A stretch of DNA of 64,000 bases from Chryseobacterium pennipullorum. Its GTDB lineage: Bacteria; Bacteroidota; Bacteroidia; Flavobacteriales; Weeksellaceae. The stretch is from the NCBI RefSeq assembly GCF_003384725.1, contig NZ_QNVV01000014.1, positions 56,086 through 120,085 of the forward strand, written 5' to 3'. The position numbers and the translations under genes were made by a program. Each line of letters opens with the position of its first letter. The first letter of the stretch is position 1. Shown piece after piece: positions 7,602-16,472 of this stretch. The notes beneath the pieces are model-generated. The model was not told the origin of the DNA, made no database searches, and worked only from the letters and a program-made list of their open reading frames with translations.

Positions 7602-7867
7602 TCTCTTATTATTTTGCTTCTAAACATTAATAAAACAGTAACTAAAACAAGATCTGTAACAATCAATATTTTATTTTGTTTTATATCCTGACATAAATTT
7701 CTGTTGGTGATATTCGAAATACAATCTCCAGGATTACTGGTTTCATATTTTAAACTAACTTGTGTATTAATTATTCCAAAGTAAAATATTGGAATTAAAA
7801 CAATCAATACAATCATCAGTATTTGAAAATATCTCTTCTTCAACCTGCAATTTCTTACCAAGTACAC
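7598..7867 (-). CDS. Small two-helix membrane protein between paaC and paaD
   Basis: An ORF of up to 89 aa with two predicted transmembrane helices (about residues 14-33 and 67-83) and a 35-residue loop with two cysteines (NPGDCISN, NRNLCQD). The longest form begins at a GTG inside the end of paaC; TTG codons a few residues on are equally plausible starts. Its stop overlaps the paaD start by 3 nt. The reading frame and overlaps favour a real gene co-translated with the epoxidase genes, but I recognise no family and no known Paa complex contains it. Confidence 0.55.
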   Translation of the reverse strand: MYLVRNCRLKKRYFQILMIVLIVLIPIFYFGIINTQVSLKYETSNPGDCISNITNRNLCQDIKQNKILIVTDLVLVTVLLMFRSKIIRD

Positions 7868-8604
7868 CCAGGATACGCTCTCTGCATATACTGAAGCTCA
7901 CAAAGGATAAATCCAAAGTATTCCGTATGATATCCTGTTCTTGATTTCGGCTGCATAAACGAATTGGCTGGATACTCTAATCCGAAATCCTGAAAATCCT
8001 TTTCTGTAATAGCCACAAATTCGTTGTAGAGCTCATCGGCATTAGGCGCAATATTTAAGGCAACAAGATCATCTTCACCTTCGGTTTTAGCAAACAGTCC
8101 CTTTGTATATTCCCAGATATTTTCAATGGCTTTTACCAGGCGCTCATGACTTTCTTCGGTTCCCTGAGCAAAGATTTTCATCCACGATGCAGCGTGGGTA
8201 TAGTGATACCTTACTTCTTTTAAAGACTTTTGAGCAATAGCCGAAAGTTCTTCATCGGCAGAGTTTGATAACGCCTCATACATCAGTTTCTGATACACAG
8301 CTAAAACATACACTTTTAGAATTGTGTGTGCATAATCTTCATTGGGAAGCTCTGTCCAGTGTGCGTTTAGATATTCGTGTTCGTATCTTAAGAAGGCGAT
8401 ATCATCTTCGCTTTTACCATTATCAATAACTCTTGAAGCATACACATAAAAGTTATTAGCCTGGCCAAGTTCATCCAAAGCGATATTCGTTAATGCAATA
8501 TCTTCCTCTAAATAAGGACCTTCACCGCACCATGCAGACAAACGCTGTCCCATAATGAAACTGTCATCTGCTAGTTTTAATAAATAATTATATAATGGGT
8601 TCAT
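7855..8604 (-). CDS. paaC: 1,2-phenylacetyl-CoA epoxidase structural subunit PaaC
   Basis: A 249-aa ferritin-like, non-catalytic partner of PaaA. Recognisable features are the N-terminal LADDSFIMGQRLSAWCGEGP, the segment DIALTNIALDELGQANNFYV, and helical regions KEVRYHYTHAASWMKIFAQG and EYFGFILCELQYMQRAYPGC. It pairs with PaaA to form the heterotetrameric epoxidase core that docks phenylacetyl-CoA. Start ATG at 8602-8604 lies 6 nt from repeat element D. Downstream it overlaps the small membrane ORF. Confidence 0.92.
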   Translation of the reverse strand: MNPLYNYLLKLADDSFIMGQRLSAWCGEGPYLEEDIALTNIALDELGQANNFYVYASRVIDNGKSEDDIAFLRYEHEYLNAHWTELPNEDYAHTILKVYVLAVYQKLMYEALSNSADEELSAIAQKSLKEVRYHYTHAASWMKIFAQGTEESHERLVKAIENIWEYTKGLFAKTEGEDDLVALNIAPNADELYNEFVAITEKDFQDFGLEYPANSFMQPKSRTGYHTEYFGFILCELQYMQRAYPGCTW

Positions 8605-8610
8605 TATTTT

Positions 8611-8695
8611 TTAATTTGAAAATTTGAGAATGAGTTAATTTGAAAATTTTAAAAACTGTTTAACAGTACTTCCAAATTACCACATTTTCAAATTG
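8611..8695. repeat. paa intergenic inverted-repeat element D (paaB/paaC junction)
   Basis: The left arm starts TTAATTTGAAAATTTGAG and includes GAATGAGTTAATTTGAAAAT; the right arm contains CCAAATTACCACATTTTC and ends CAAATTGA at 8695. About 30 bases separate the arms. The paaB stop codon begins 8 nt beyond the right end. Confidence 0.85.
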
Positions 8696-8702
8696 AATTA
8701 AT

Positions 8703-8984
8703 CTACATATTTTTTACGTCGTTTGGAATCTCGTAGAAAGTTGGGTGACGGTATAGTTTGTCATCAGCAGGATCAAAGAAAGCTTCTTTATCCACCCCTT
8801 CTGAAGTCACAATATATTTACTTGGAACAACCCAAACAGAGGTTCCTTCTTTTCTTCTTGTATACACGTCTCTTGCGTTCTGTAAAGCCATTTCTGCTGT
8901 TGGCGCCTGTACAATTCCAACGTGTTTGTGAGATAATCCCGGTTTAGTCTGAATAAACACTTCCCACATATCTAAATTTGCCAT
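8703..8984 (-). CDS. paaB: 1,2-phenylacetyl-CoA epoxidase subunit PaaB
   Basis: A 93-aa small subunit. Diagnostic segments are LDMWEVFIQTKPGLSHKHVG near the N-terminus, QNARDVYTRRKEGTSVWVVP in the middle, and a tail DKLYRHPTFYEIPNDVKNM. PaaB bridges PaaAC dimers and is thought to help electron transfer from PaaE. The length is normal. Repeat elements D and E flank it on both sides, so it is the most isolated gene in the operon. Confidence 0.93.
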   Translation of the reverse strand: MANLDMWEVFIQTKPGLSHKHVGIVQAPTAEMALQNARDVYTRRKEGTSVWVVPSKYIVTSEGVDKEAFFDPADDKLYRHPTFYEIPNDVKNM

Positions 8985-8986
8985 AA

Positions 8987-9110
8987 TTAATTTGAAAATT
9001 TGAAAATTGGTTAATTTGAAAATTGATGAATCGTGTTCATTGAAAATTTGAGCATAAATAACGTGGTTAAAGTCATTTTCAAATTTTCAAATTAGCACAT
9101 TTTCAAATTA
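8987..9110. repeat. paa intergenic inverted-repeat element E (paaA/paaB junction)
   Basis: The largest gene-less copy, 124 bp. The left arm begins TTAATTTGAAAATTTG and continues GTTAATTTGAAAATTGATG; the right arm runs CATTTTCAAATTTTCAAATT then AGCACATTTTCAAATTA, whose last bases form the paaA stop codon. About 50 bases lie between the arms, including a further GAAAATTTGAG module. Confidence 0.85.
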
Positions 9111-10046
9111 TATTACTTCTTTTTGTTGTTTTTCTGCAAAAGCAATTGCTGCTTCTTTCACCCACGAATTTTCTCTCTGCGCTTTTCTCTTGGTTTCGAT
9201 ACGCTTTTTATTGCAGGGTCCGTTTCCTTTTAAGATTTCCATGAATTCATCCCAAGGAAGTTCTCCGAAATCATAATGCTGTCTTTCCCCATTCCATTTA
9301 AGGTCTTTATCCGGAACAGTCAATCCTAAGAATTCAGCCTGAGAAACGGTAACATCGATAAATCTCTGACGAAGACTATCATTACTTTCTCTTTTTACTC
9401 TGTAATTCATAGAGATTTTAGAGTTTGGTGAGCTGTCATCATTTGGACCAAACATCATTAAAGCTGGCCACCAGAAACGGTCTAACGAAGCCTGAGCCAT
9501 CTCTTTCTGTTGTTTCGTACCCCTGCAAAGTGCCATCAGGATCTCATATCCCTGTCTTTGGTGGAAAGATTCTTCTTTACAGATCTTTACCATTGCTCTT
9601 GAGTAAGGACCATAAGAATTCCCCATCAGCATTACCTGGTTCATAATGGCTGCACCATCTACCAACCAACCGATAGCACCGATATCAGCCCAGCTTAGTG
9701 TTGGATAATTGAAGATGCTTGAGTATTTTGCTTTTCCTTCCAGCATATCATCGTACGTAGCATCTCTGTCTGCCCTGATGCTTCCATCTCCTAAAGTTTC
9801 TGTTGCAGAATACAGGTATAACCCGTGGCCTGCTTCATCCTGAACTTTAGCCAAAAGAGCCATTTTTCTTCTCAATGAAGGAGCTCTGGAAATCCAGTTA
9901 GCTTCTGGCAGCATTCCTACAATTTCAGAATGCGCATGCTGTGAAATCTGACGAACCAATAATTTTCTGTAATCATCGGGCATTACATCTTTTGGCTCTA
10001 CTTTATTTTCGTCGTGAACGTATTGAACAAATTTTTCTAAATCCAT
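9108..10046 (-). CDS. paaA: 1,2-phenylacetyl-CoA epoxidase catalytic subunit PaaA
   Basis: A 312-aa diiron oxygenase subunit. Iron ligands are visible as Glu41 (AHSEIVG), Glu71 and His74 (DEAGHG), and Glu158/Glu159 with His162 ([10 protein letters not shown]). Other signature segments are [11 protein letters not shown] and [20 protein letters not shown]. It epoxidises the aromatic ring of phenylacetyl-CoA using O2 and electrons from PaaE. Full length; the stop codon overlaps repeat element E and element F lies just upstream of its start. Confidence 0.95.
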   Translation of the reverse strand: MDLEKFVQYVHDENKVEPKDVMPDDYRKLLVRQISQHAHSEIVGMLPEANWISRAPSLRRKMALLAKVQDEAGHGLYLYSATETLGDGSIRADRDATYDDMLEGKAKYSSIFNYPTLSWADIGAIGWLVDGAAIMNQVMLMGNSYGPYSRAMVKICKEESFHQRQGYEILMALCRGTKQQKEMAQASLDRFWWPALMMFGPNDDSSPNSKISMNYRVKRESNDSLRQRFIDVTVSQAEFLGLTVPDKDLKWNGERQHYDFGELPWDEFMEILKGNGPCNKKRIETKRKAQRENSWVKEAAIAFAEKQQKEVI

Positions 10047-10052
10047 AATCTT

Positions 10053-10155
10053 TTAATTTGAGAATTTGAGAATTAGTTAATTTGAAAATTGTTTAGAAAC
10101 TGAGAATAAAAGATTACCCATTTTCAAATTTCCAAATTAGTACATTTTCAAATTG
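10053..10155. repeat. paa intergenic inverted-repeat element F (paaE/paaA junction)
   Basis: The left arm starts TTAATTTGAGAATTTGAG and ends GTTAATTTGAAAATTG; the right arm reads CATTTTCAAATTTCCAAATT then AGTACATTTTC and ends CAAATTGA at 10155. About 28 unique bases separate the arms. The paaE stop codon begins 2 nt further right. Confidence 0.85.
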
Positions 10156-10157
10156 AA

Positions 10158-11243
10158 TTAAACGTCATAATTAAGCATCACCACATTCGTTGTCGGGTGA
10201 CATTGACAGGTAAGAACGAAGCCTCTGGCTACTTCTTCTTCGGTAAGTGCGTAGTTTTTCTCCATGAAAACTTCTCCTTCCAAAACTTCCGCTTTACACG
10301 TACAACAAACTCCTCCTTTGCAGGCAAAAGGCACCGGAAGATTGTCTTTCAATGCTTTATCTAAGATACTCTCTTTTTTGGAATTAAGGTGAAACGAATA
10401 CTCATCATCGTCGATGATAACCGTTACCATACTTTCGATATTGGCAATTGCTTTGAATTCATCACTCATTTCTTCCGTATTTTCCTCATCCGGAGCGGTG
10501 AAATATTCAAATAACACTTGGATCGCAGGTACTTTTTTATCTTTTTTCAGATAATCTGCAATCCCTTTGATCATTTCTGAAGGTCCACAAATGAAATAAG
10601 TAGCTTCTCTTACATCAATATCTGTATATCTTTCAAACAACTGATCCAGCTTTTCAGCTGAAATTCTTCCTTCAAAAACCGGATCTTCATGTTTCTCACG
10701 GCTCACCAGGTAAACAACTTTCAATCTGCCATTGAACTGCTCTACCAGCTTATCGATTTCAGCTTTTCTTAAAACATGGTTCATGCTTCTGTTGCTGTAG
10801 AACAGATAAGCATTACTGTTAGGTTCCTGATAAAGACTTTCTTTAAGATTGGATAAAACCGGAGTAATTCCACTACCTGCAGCCAAACCTACATACGTTT
10901 TCACGTTGGTAGGGTGATAAGAAGTATTAAAACCACCCATCGGAGGCATTACTTCCAGCATCTCATCCATATGCAGATGCTCATTGAAATACCCTGATAC
11001 TTTTCCACCTTCCAGAAGTTTCACCAATACCTCCAAAGTATTGCTTCTTTCGCTTGGAGCATTACAAATAGAGTAAGAACGTCTTTCTTCATTTCCGTTG
11101 ATCATCATCCGGAAATTCAGATACTGCCCCTGTTTAAACCTGAACTTATCTTTCAGTTCTTCAGGGATCTCCACGGCTACATTGACTGCATCCGGAGTAT
11201 CTTTCTGAACCCTAACCGTTTTAAGTTTATAAAATGAATTCAT
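10158..11243 (-). CDS. paaE: 1,2-phenylacetyl-CoA epoxidase reductase subunit PaaE
   Basis: A 361-aa ferredoxin-NADP reductase fusion. The FAD site is RRSYSICNAP (54-63), the NAD(P)H site LAAGSGITPVLS and FICGPSEM, and the C-terminal plant-type 2Fe-2S domain has CKGGVCCTCKAEV plus a final Cys in VLTCQCHP. It passes electrons from NADPH to the PaaA diiron centre. Its ATG shares one base with the paaK stop codon (TAATG), so the two are tightly coupled. Confidence 0.93.
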   Translation of the reverse strand: MNSFYKLKTVRVQKDTPDAVNVAVEIPEELKDKFRFKQGQYLNFRMMINGNEERRSYSICNAPSERSNTLEVLVKLLEGGKVSGYFNEHLHMDEMLEVMPPMGGFNTSYHPTNVKTYVGLAAGSGITPVLSNLKESLYQEPNSNAYLFYSNRSMNHVLRKAEIDKLVEQFNGRLKVVYLVSREKHEDPVFEGRISAEKLDQLFERYTDIDVREATYFICGPSEMIKGIADYLKKDKKVPAIQVLFEYFTAPDEENTEEMSDEFKAIANIESMVTVIIDDDEYSFHLNSKKESILDKALKDNLPVPFACKGGVCCTCKAEVLEGEVFMEKNYALTEEEVARGFVLTCQCHPTTNVVMLNYDV

Positions 11244-12559
11244 TATTTTTTTAGTATTCTATTAATTTTTCCACCTTCGCACTTTGGCAGACTGTCCTGG
11301 GCATGTACTTTTACTTTTGTACTGATTCCCACTCTTTTCTTTATTTCGTTTTCTATATTTTTTCCGAAGTTCCCGACAAAATTAAAATAATCATCGGTAT
11401 TGGCTTCAATTTTTTGAGCATTTACAAGGTCGTCATCAATTTCAACATCAATATCCAGCGCCACACACATATGTTCCTTTTCAATCGGGGTAAGGTAATA
11501 GTTGGGAACCACTCCTTTTACATAGGAAAATGCATCTTCAATTTGGCTTGGATAAACATTCACTCCTCTTACAATCAGCATGTCATCTGCCCTACCTACA
11601 ATAGGTTTCATTTTCACCATTGTTCTTTTGGCATTTTCGTCATAATAGAGACTTGTAATATCATTGGTCCAATAACGCAGAAGGGGCATTGCTTTCTTCG
11701 TTAAAGTGGTAATCACCAACACTCCTTCTTCTCCGAATGGAACCGGCTGTTGAGTCACCGGATCTAAAATTTCGGGATAAAAATGATCTTCCCAGATATA
11801 AGAACCTCCTTTTTCTTCAACGTCCTCCATGGAAACCCCGGGTCCGATAATTTCGCTCAACCCGTAAATATTGGTAGCATGAACCCCCAACCTTTCTTCG
11901 ATATGTCCACGGATAATTTCCGTCCATGGTTCTGAACCCAATACTGCATACTGAAGACTGATTTCACCTGCGGAGATTCCCCTGTTGGCAAACTCATCAG
12001 CAATTGTTAAAGCATAAGAGGGCGAACAGCAGATTACTTCAGGCTTAAAATCTATGATCAGATCCACCTGTCTCGCAGTCATTCCTCCTGATATCGGAAG
12101 AACGCTCATCCCCAGCTTCTCCGCTCCGTAATGCAAACCCAATCCGCCCGTAAATATTCCATAACCATAAGCATTATGGAGCTGCATTCCCGGCCGCGCT
12201 CCAGCTGCATATAGGGATCTTGCAACCACTTCACTGAAAAGATCCACATCTTCTTTGGTATATCCCACCACAGTAGGTTTCCCTGTGGTTCCACTCGAGC
12301 AGTGAATCCTCTGCAATTCGTTTTTAGGAACGGTAAACAATCCAAACGGATAGCTATTTCTTAAATCCTGTTTATAGGTAATCGGAAGTTTCGTGATATC
12401 CTCAATCGACCTTATTTCCTGTGGAGAGATTTGCAATTCATCAAATTTCTTTCTATAAAACTCCGACTTCTCCCCCAAATAATCGATCAAACTGATCAAC
12501 CGGTCGGATTGAAGCTGTCTCAACTGACCCAGCTCCAGATATTCAACTGAAAAATCCAT
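11243..12559 (-). CDS. paaK: Phenylacetate-CoA ligase
   Basis: A ligase of about 438 aa. The ATP-binding loop is IHCSSGTTGKPTVVGYT, followed by NAYGYGIFTGGLGLHYGAEK, the adenylation motif IYGLSEIIGPGVS, and the C-terminal hinge GRADDMLIVRGVNVYPSQIE. It converts phenylacetate, CoA and ATP to phenylacetyl-CoA, the first committed step and the inducer of PaaR-type repressors. I use the start MDFSVEYLE (ATG at 12557-12559); the alternative Met five codons upstream falls inside the operator palindrome. It is the first structural gene of the operon. Confidence 0.94.
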   Translation of the reverse strand: MDFSVEYLELGQLRQLQSDRLISLIDYLGEKSEFYRKKFDELQISPQEIRSIEDITKLPITYKQDLRNSYPFGLFTVPKNELQRIHCSSGTTGKPTVVGYTKEDVDLFSEVVARSLYAAGARPGMQLHNAYGYGIFTGGLGLHYGAEKLGMSVLPISGGMTARQVDLIIDFKPEVICCSPSYALTIADEFANRGISAGEISLQYAVLGSEPWTEIIRGHIEERLGVHATNIYGLSEIIGPGVSMEDVEEKGGSYIWEDHFYPEILDPVTQQPVPFGEEGVLVITTLTKKAMPLLRYWTNDITSLYYDENAKRTMVKMKPIVGRADDMLIVRGVNVYPSQIEDAFSYVKGVVPNYYLTPIEKEHMCVALDIDVEIDDDLVNAQKIEANTDDYFNFVGNFGKNIENEIKKRVGISTKVKVHAQDSLPKCEGGKINRILKK

Positions 12560-12567
12560 AAAACTAA

Positions 12568-12581
12568 CTAACATTTGTTAG
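12568..12581. promoter_or_regulatory. Candidate operator for the paa regulator
   Basis: A perfect palindrome CTAACA-TT-TGTTAG sits 9 bp upstream of the paaK start codon and directly after the candidate -7 box, where a repressor would block the transcription start. The size (14 bp) suits a TetR-family dimer, and a TetR gene lies next upstream. I saw no second full copy in the window. Confidence 0.6.
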
Positions 12582-12584
12582 GTG

Positions 12585-12615
12585 TAAATTTAAAAAGATT
12601 TTGGAAGCTTGACAA
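12585..12615 (-). promoter_or_regulatory. Candidate promoter of the paaK-E-A-B-C-D operon
   Basis: On the minus strand, TTG (12613-12615) is followed after 20 nt by TAAATTTA (12585-12592), 7 of 8 match to the flavobacterial TAnnTTTG box apart from the final base. The predicted start of transcription falls within the palindrome at 12568-12581. This leaves a leader of about 20 nt to the paaK ATG at 12559. Confidence 0.5.
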
Positions 12616-12870
12616 TGTTTTTATGATTTTTATCATATTTTGAATGATTCTAAATAAGAAAAGAAGAACAAACTGCTCCCCACCCATCTACAGCGCTAAC
12701 ATTCCAATAATCTAAGACTTAAGGTCAAATTGATTTTTATGTTTTGTCAGTCCGTACTTTGGAAATGCTGAGGAAGTGAGGTTATCGTTACCTAAAGTCC
12801 GATCGCTCCGTTGATATTTACAATAATATATTATAGAAACGGGCAGTTATATAATGGATGAAAAACTAGA
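12616..12870. other. Intergenic region between tetR and the paaK promoter
   Basis: About 250 bp with no plausible ORF or RNA gene. I see no strong T-tailed hairpin after the tetR stop codon, so readthrough from tetR into paaK is possible. Confidence 0.5.
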
Positions 12871-13446
12871 TTAATTAACATTTCCCAAAAGCCCAAAGAG
12901 GATTTTATCTCTGATCTCTTCCGTAATCTCATCCGTTGAATCACTGCTTCTTTTGAACCAGAAATAGGAATTGTTTAGGGTATGAAGAATAAACCTCGTT
13001 GTAAATGAAGGTGATTTAAGTTCCCAGTTTTCAGCCTTATAAATTTCAGAAATCAGCTCTTCAACTTCCTGCTGATAATTTTTCCTTAATTCTACAAACT
13101 CAGGCAGCCTTTCTTCAAGATGCTTCCATTCGTTAGAATAGATATGGGTTACATCACGGTTTTTAAGTACAACCGATAAATGCCTATCCAGGAATAAATT
13201 CAGCTTATCTTTAGGAGCAACTTCAGTATTCTTTACCTCCTGAAGCTTATCGAAAAACTCCTGTGCAATACCAAAACAAACCCACTCCAGAATTTCTTCC
13301 TTTGATCGGATATGTGCATACAGCGAAGCAGCCTTAATATTGAGTTTTGTAGCCAGGTCTCTTACTGAGCTTCCCATATAGCCCTTCTCCTTGAAAAGCT
13401 CTACAGCGACGTCTAATATCTTTTTCTGTTTTTCTTTAAGTTCCAT
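12871..13446 (-). CDS. TetR/AcrR-family regulator of the phenylacetate operon
   Basis: A 191-aa TetR-type repressor. The N-terminal helix-turn-helix spans about residues 8-52 (ILDVAVELFKEKGYMGSSVR, then IKAASLYAHIRSKEEIL). The C-terminal ligand domain is all-helical (HIYSNEWKHLEERLPEFVEL; HTLNNSYFWFKRS). PaaR repressors of this family respond to phenylacetyl-CoA. The gene lies immediately upstream of paaK on the same strand, and a palindrome suited to it lies at the paaK promoter. Regulation of paa genes is inferred from neighbourhood. Confidence 0.85.
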   Translation of the reverse strand: MELKEKQKKILDVAVELFKEKGYMGSSVRDLATKLNIKAASLYAHIRSKEEILEWVCFGIAQEFFDKLQEVKNTEVAPKDKLNLFLDRHLSVVLKNRDVTHIYSNEWKHLEERLPEFVELRKNYQQEVEELISEIYKAENWELKSPSFTTRFILHTLNNSYFWFKRSSDSTDEITEEIRDKILFGLLGNVN

Positions 13447-13803
13447 CTGGTAAAATGCAAAAGTAATTAATCTAAAATAAAACTGGCATCACACGCATAT
13501 AAATTCATGACCTTGTCGCCTGACTTTCAAACTTCGAACGCTCAGCTGTGACGAATTGTTCATGGATTTTATCTCAAAAAATTAAGAATCGGAAATTTTG
13601 TCAAGTTAAATTACCGTTAAAAATAGTAAATCCGGAAATTTTGTCCATATTTTTTGTAAATTTAATAATTGAACACTTTTTGCGATACAGTCTTCGAATA
13701 AATGATTAAATAATTGATGGCATTAAGAAACTAAGCCTGAAAATTTAGTTTCTTGATGTTTTTTAAAAAGAACAGACAAACACATAATTAAAAATACATA
13801 AAT
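13447..13803. other. Divergent tetR/clpB intergenic region with a 13-bp direct repeat
   Basis: A 357-bp region without ORFs. CGGAAATTTTGTC occurs at 13590-13602 and again at 13633-13645, in direct orientation and 43 bp apart (about four helical turns), upstream of clpB. No CIRCE-type inverted repeat is visible. The clpB promoter itself is not clear from the sequence; the A/T-rich stretch 13645-13690 is the likeliest place. Confidence 0.5.
13458..13465 (-). promoter_or_regulatory. Promoter -7 box of the tetR gene
   Basis: On the minus strand the sequence is TACTTTTG, an exact match to TAnnTTTG. It lies 11 nt before the ATG, predicting a very short leader of about 5 nt. No good -33 TTG is present. 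Confidence 0.5.
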
Positions 13804-16398
13804 ATGAATTTAAACCAATACACTGTAAAATCACAGGAAGCCATCCAGGCGGCACAACAGGTTGCTATGGAACTCGGCAATCAAAGCATAGAACCTCAAC
13901 ACCTACTTGAAGGAATTTTTCAGGTAGACGAAAATATATCGCCTTTCTTATTGAAAAAGTCAGAAGCAGATGCTCATCTGGTAAGAGAGCGCAACCGTGA
14001 AAATTTAGAAAAACTTCCTAAAGTACAGGGAGGCAACATCTACCTTTCACAATCCGCCAATAAAGTACTGCTGGACGCTCCCAATATTGCTAAAAAAATG
14101 GGTGACGAGTATGTCACTATTGAGCATTTATGGCTGTCACTTCTGGAAACAGGTTCTGAAGTTTCAAAAATGCTGAAGGACATGGGGGTTACCAAAAGTC
14201 TGCTGGAAGGAGCAATTAAAGAACTAAGAAAAGGAAGCAAGGCGACTTCTGCCAGTTCAGAAGAAACTTATCAGTCCTTAAATAAATACGCCAAGAATTT
14301 TAATGAACTGGCTGCCGAAGGGAAACTGGACCCGGTAATCGGGCGTGATGAAGAGATCAGAAGAGTTTTACAGATTCTTTCCAGGAGAACAAAGAACAAC
14401 CCTATCCTTATCGGAGAACCTGGTGTGGGTAAAACAGCAATTGCAGAAGGAATTGCCCACCGGATCATCAGTGGCGACGTTCCCGAAAACCTGGTAGATA
14501 AGACATTATATTCTCTGGATATGGGAGCACTGATCGCCGGTGCCAAATATAAAGGTGAATTTGAAGAGCGTCTGAAATCCGTGGTGAATGAAGTCATCAA
14601 ATCGGATGGCCAGATTATTCTTTTCATCGATGAGATTCATACCCTCGTAGGCGCAGGAGGTGGTGAAGGTGCAATGGACGCTGCCAACATTCTGAAGCCA
14701 GCCTTGGCAAGAGGAGAACTGAGAGCCATCGGGGCAACAACTTTGAACGAGTACCAAAAGTACTTTGAAAAAGATAAAGCGCTGGAAAGACGCTTCCAGA
14801 AAGTAATGGTAGAGGAACCGGATACCGAATCCGCAATTTCTATTCTAAGGGGTATTAAGGATAAATATGAAGCCCACCATAAGGTAAGAATAAAGGATGA
14901 AGCGATCATTGCTGCGGTAGAAATGTCCCAACGATATATTTCGGACCGATTTTTACCTGATAAAGCCATTGACCTCATTGATGAAGCTTCGGCCAAACTG
15001 AGAATGGAGATCAACTCAAAACCTGAAGAACTAGATGTTTTAGACAGAAAACTGATGCAGATGGAAATTGAGTTGGCAGCTATTTCAAGAGAAGGAAACC
15101 AGACTAAAGTGGATCACCTGAAGGAAGATATTGCCAGGATTTCTGAACAAAGAAATGAGATCAATGCGAAATGGCTGAAAGAGAAACAGAAAAGTGAAGA
15201 TCTAACGCAGATCAAAAAAGATATTGAAGCTCTGAAACTTGAAGCAGAACGAGCTTCGCGTGCTGGAGACTACGCCAAGGTAGCGGAGATACAGTATGGA
15301 AAACTCCGTGAAAAAGAAGATGAACTTGCCAAGGTGGAACTGGAAATGCAGAATCACCAGAATGAGCTTATCAAAGAGGAGGTGACTTCTGAAAATATTT
15401 CTGAAGTTATTGCTAAATGGACAGGTATTCCTGTTACCAAATTACTACAATCGGAAAGAGAAAAATTACTAAACCTCGAATCTGAACTTCACCACAGAGT
15501 GGTAGGACAAGATGAGGCCATCCAGGCAGTTGCTGATGCTATCAGAAGAAACAGAGCAGGATTGAGTGATGACAAAAAGCCGATCGGATCATTCCTGTTC
15601 CTTGGTACAACGGGAGTTGGTAAGACTGAGCTGGCAAAAGCATTAGCAGAATTCCTGTTTGATGATGAGAATAACATGACCCGGATTGATATGAGTGAAT
15701 ATCAGGAACGCCACAGTGTTTCAAGATTGGTGGGAGCTCCTCCGGGATATGTAGGATATGATGAAGGTGGACAATTAACTGAAGCAGTGAGAAGACGACC
15801 TTATTCTGTAGTGCTTTTGGACGAGATCGAAAAAGCTCACCCAGATGTTTTCAACACCTTGTTACAGGTTTTGGATGATGGACGTCTTACCGATAACAAA
15901 GGACGTGTGGTTAATTTCAAAAACTCGATCATCATTATGACCTCCAATTTGGGTTCACACCTGATCCAGGAGAATTTTGAAAATATTACAGAACAAAACC
16001 AGAATGAGATTGTTGAAAAAACCAAAGAAGAAGTCTTTGACCTGCTGAAACAGACCTTACGTCCTGAATTCCTGAACAGAATTGATGAGATCGTACTGTT
16101 CCAGCCTTTAACAAAAAAGGAAATCGGAAAAATCGTTCAGTTTCAGTTGAGAGGATTTAATGAAATGCTGGCAAAACGTAATATCATTATGACCTTCACT
16201 CAGGATGCGGTGGATTATCTGATGGATAAAGGATATGATCCTGCCTTTGGAGCCAGACCTTTAAAAAGAGTGATCCAGCAGGATGTACTGAATAAATTAT
16301 CAAGGGAAATCCTTGCCGGTACGGTCAATGACGGTGATCGAATCACTTTGGATTACTTTGTAGAAACCGGTCTTGTTTTCAGACCTGCTGAACAATAA
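13804..16398 (+). CDS. clpB: ATP-dependent chaperone ClpB
   Basis: An 864-aa ClpB disaggregase. The N-domain (1-150) has two Clp repeats; AAA1 has Walker A GEPGVGKT (204-211) and Walker B LFIDEIH; the long coiled-coil middle domain spans about 400-530; AAA2 has GTTGVGKT near 601 and [11 protein letters not shown]; the C-terminal domain contains [11 protein letters not shown]. It rescues aggregated proteins with DnaK. Length is normal and the IGF-type ClpP-binding loop of ClpA is absent. Monocistronic: a clear terminator follows, and direct repeats upstream may mark heat-shock control. Confidence 0.97.
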   Translation: MNLNQYTVKSQEAIQAAQQVAMELGNQSIEPQHLLEGIFQVDENISPFLLKKSEADAHLVRERNRENLEKLPKVQGGNIYLSQSANKVLLDAPNIAKKMGDEYVTIEHLWLSLLETGSEVSKMLKDMGVTKSLLEGAIKELRKGSKATSASSEETYQSLNKYAKNFNELAAEGKLDPVIGRDEEIRRVLQILSRRTKNNPILIGEPGVGKTAIAEGIAHRIISGDVPENLVDKTLYSLDMGALIAGAKYKGEFEERLKSVVNEVIKSDGQIILFIDEIHTLVGAGGGEGAMDAANILKPALARGELRAIGATTLNEYQKYFEKDKALERRFQKVMVEEPDTESAISILRGIKDKYEAHHKVRIKDEAIIAAVEMSQRYISDRFLPDKAIDLIDEASAKLRMEINSKPEELDVLDRKLMQMEIELAAISREGNQTKVDHLKEDIARISEQRNEINAKWLKEKQKSEDLTQIKKDIEALKLEAERASRAGDYAKVAEIQYGKLREKEDELAKVELEMQNHQNELIKEEVTSENISEVIAKWTGIPVTKLLQSEREKLLNLESELHHRVVGQDEAIQAVADAIRRNRAGLSDDKKPIGSFLFLGTTGVGKTELAKALAEFLFDDENNMTRIDMSEYQERHSVSRLVGAPPGYVGYDEGGQLTEAVRRRPYSVVLLDEIEKAHPDVFNTLLQVLDDGRLTDNKGRVVNFKNSIIIMTSNLGSHLIQENFENITEQNQNEIVEKTKEEVFDLLKQTLRPEFLNRIDEIVLFQPLTKKEIGKIVQFQLRGFNEMLAKRNIIMTFTQDAVDYLMDKGYDPAFGARPLKRVIQQDVLNKLSREILAGTVNDGDRITLDYFVETGLVFRPAEQ

Positions 16399-16435
16399 AT
16401 AAATAGTTTTTTTTCATATACATTAATTTTGTAAG

Positions 16436-16472
16436 TAAGTGCTGTAGAGAAATCCACAGCACTTATTTTTTT
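16436..16472 (+). terminator. Rho-independent terminator of clpB
   Basis: Arms TAAGTGCTGT (16436-16445) and ACAGCACTTA (16456-16465) with a 10-nt loop are followed by a run of Ts. Confidence 0.85.

Noticed and set aside
1650..10155. A CRISPR array, because of regularly repeated A/T-rich units
   Set aside because: Units are kilobases apart, separated by genes, imperfect and inverted; no cas genes are present.
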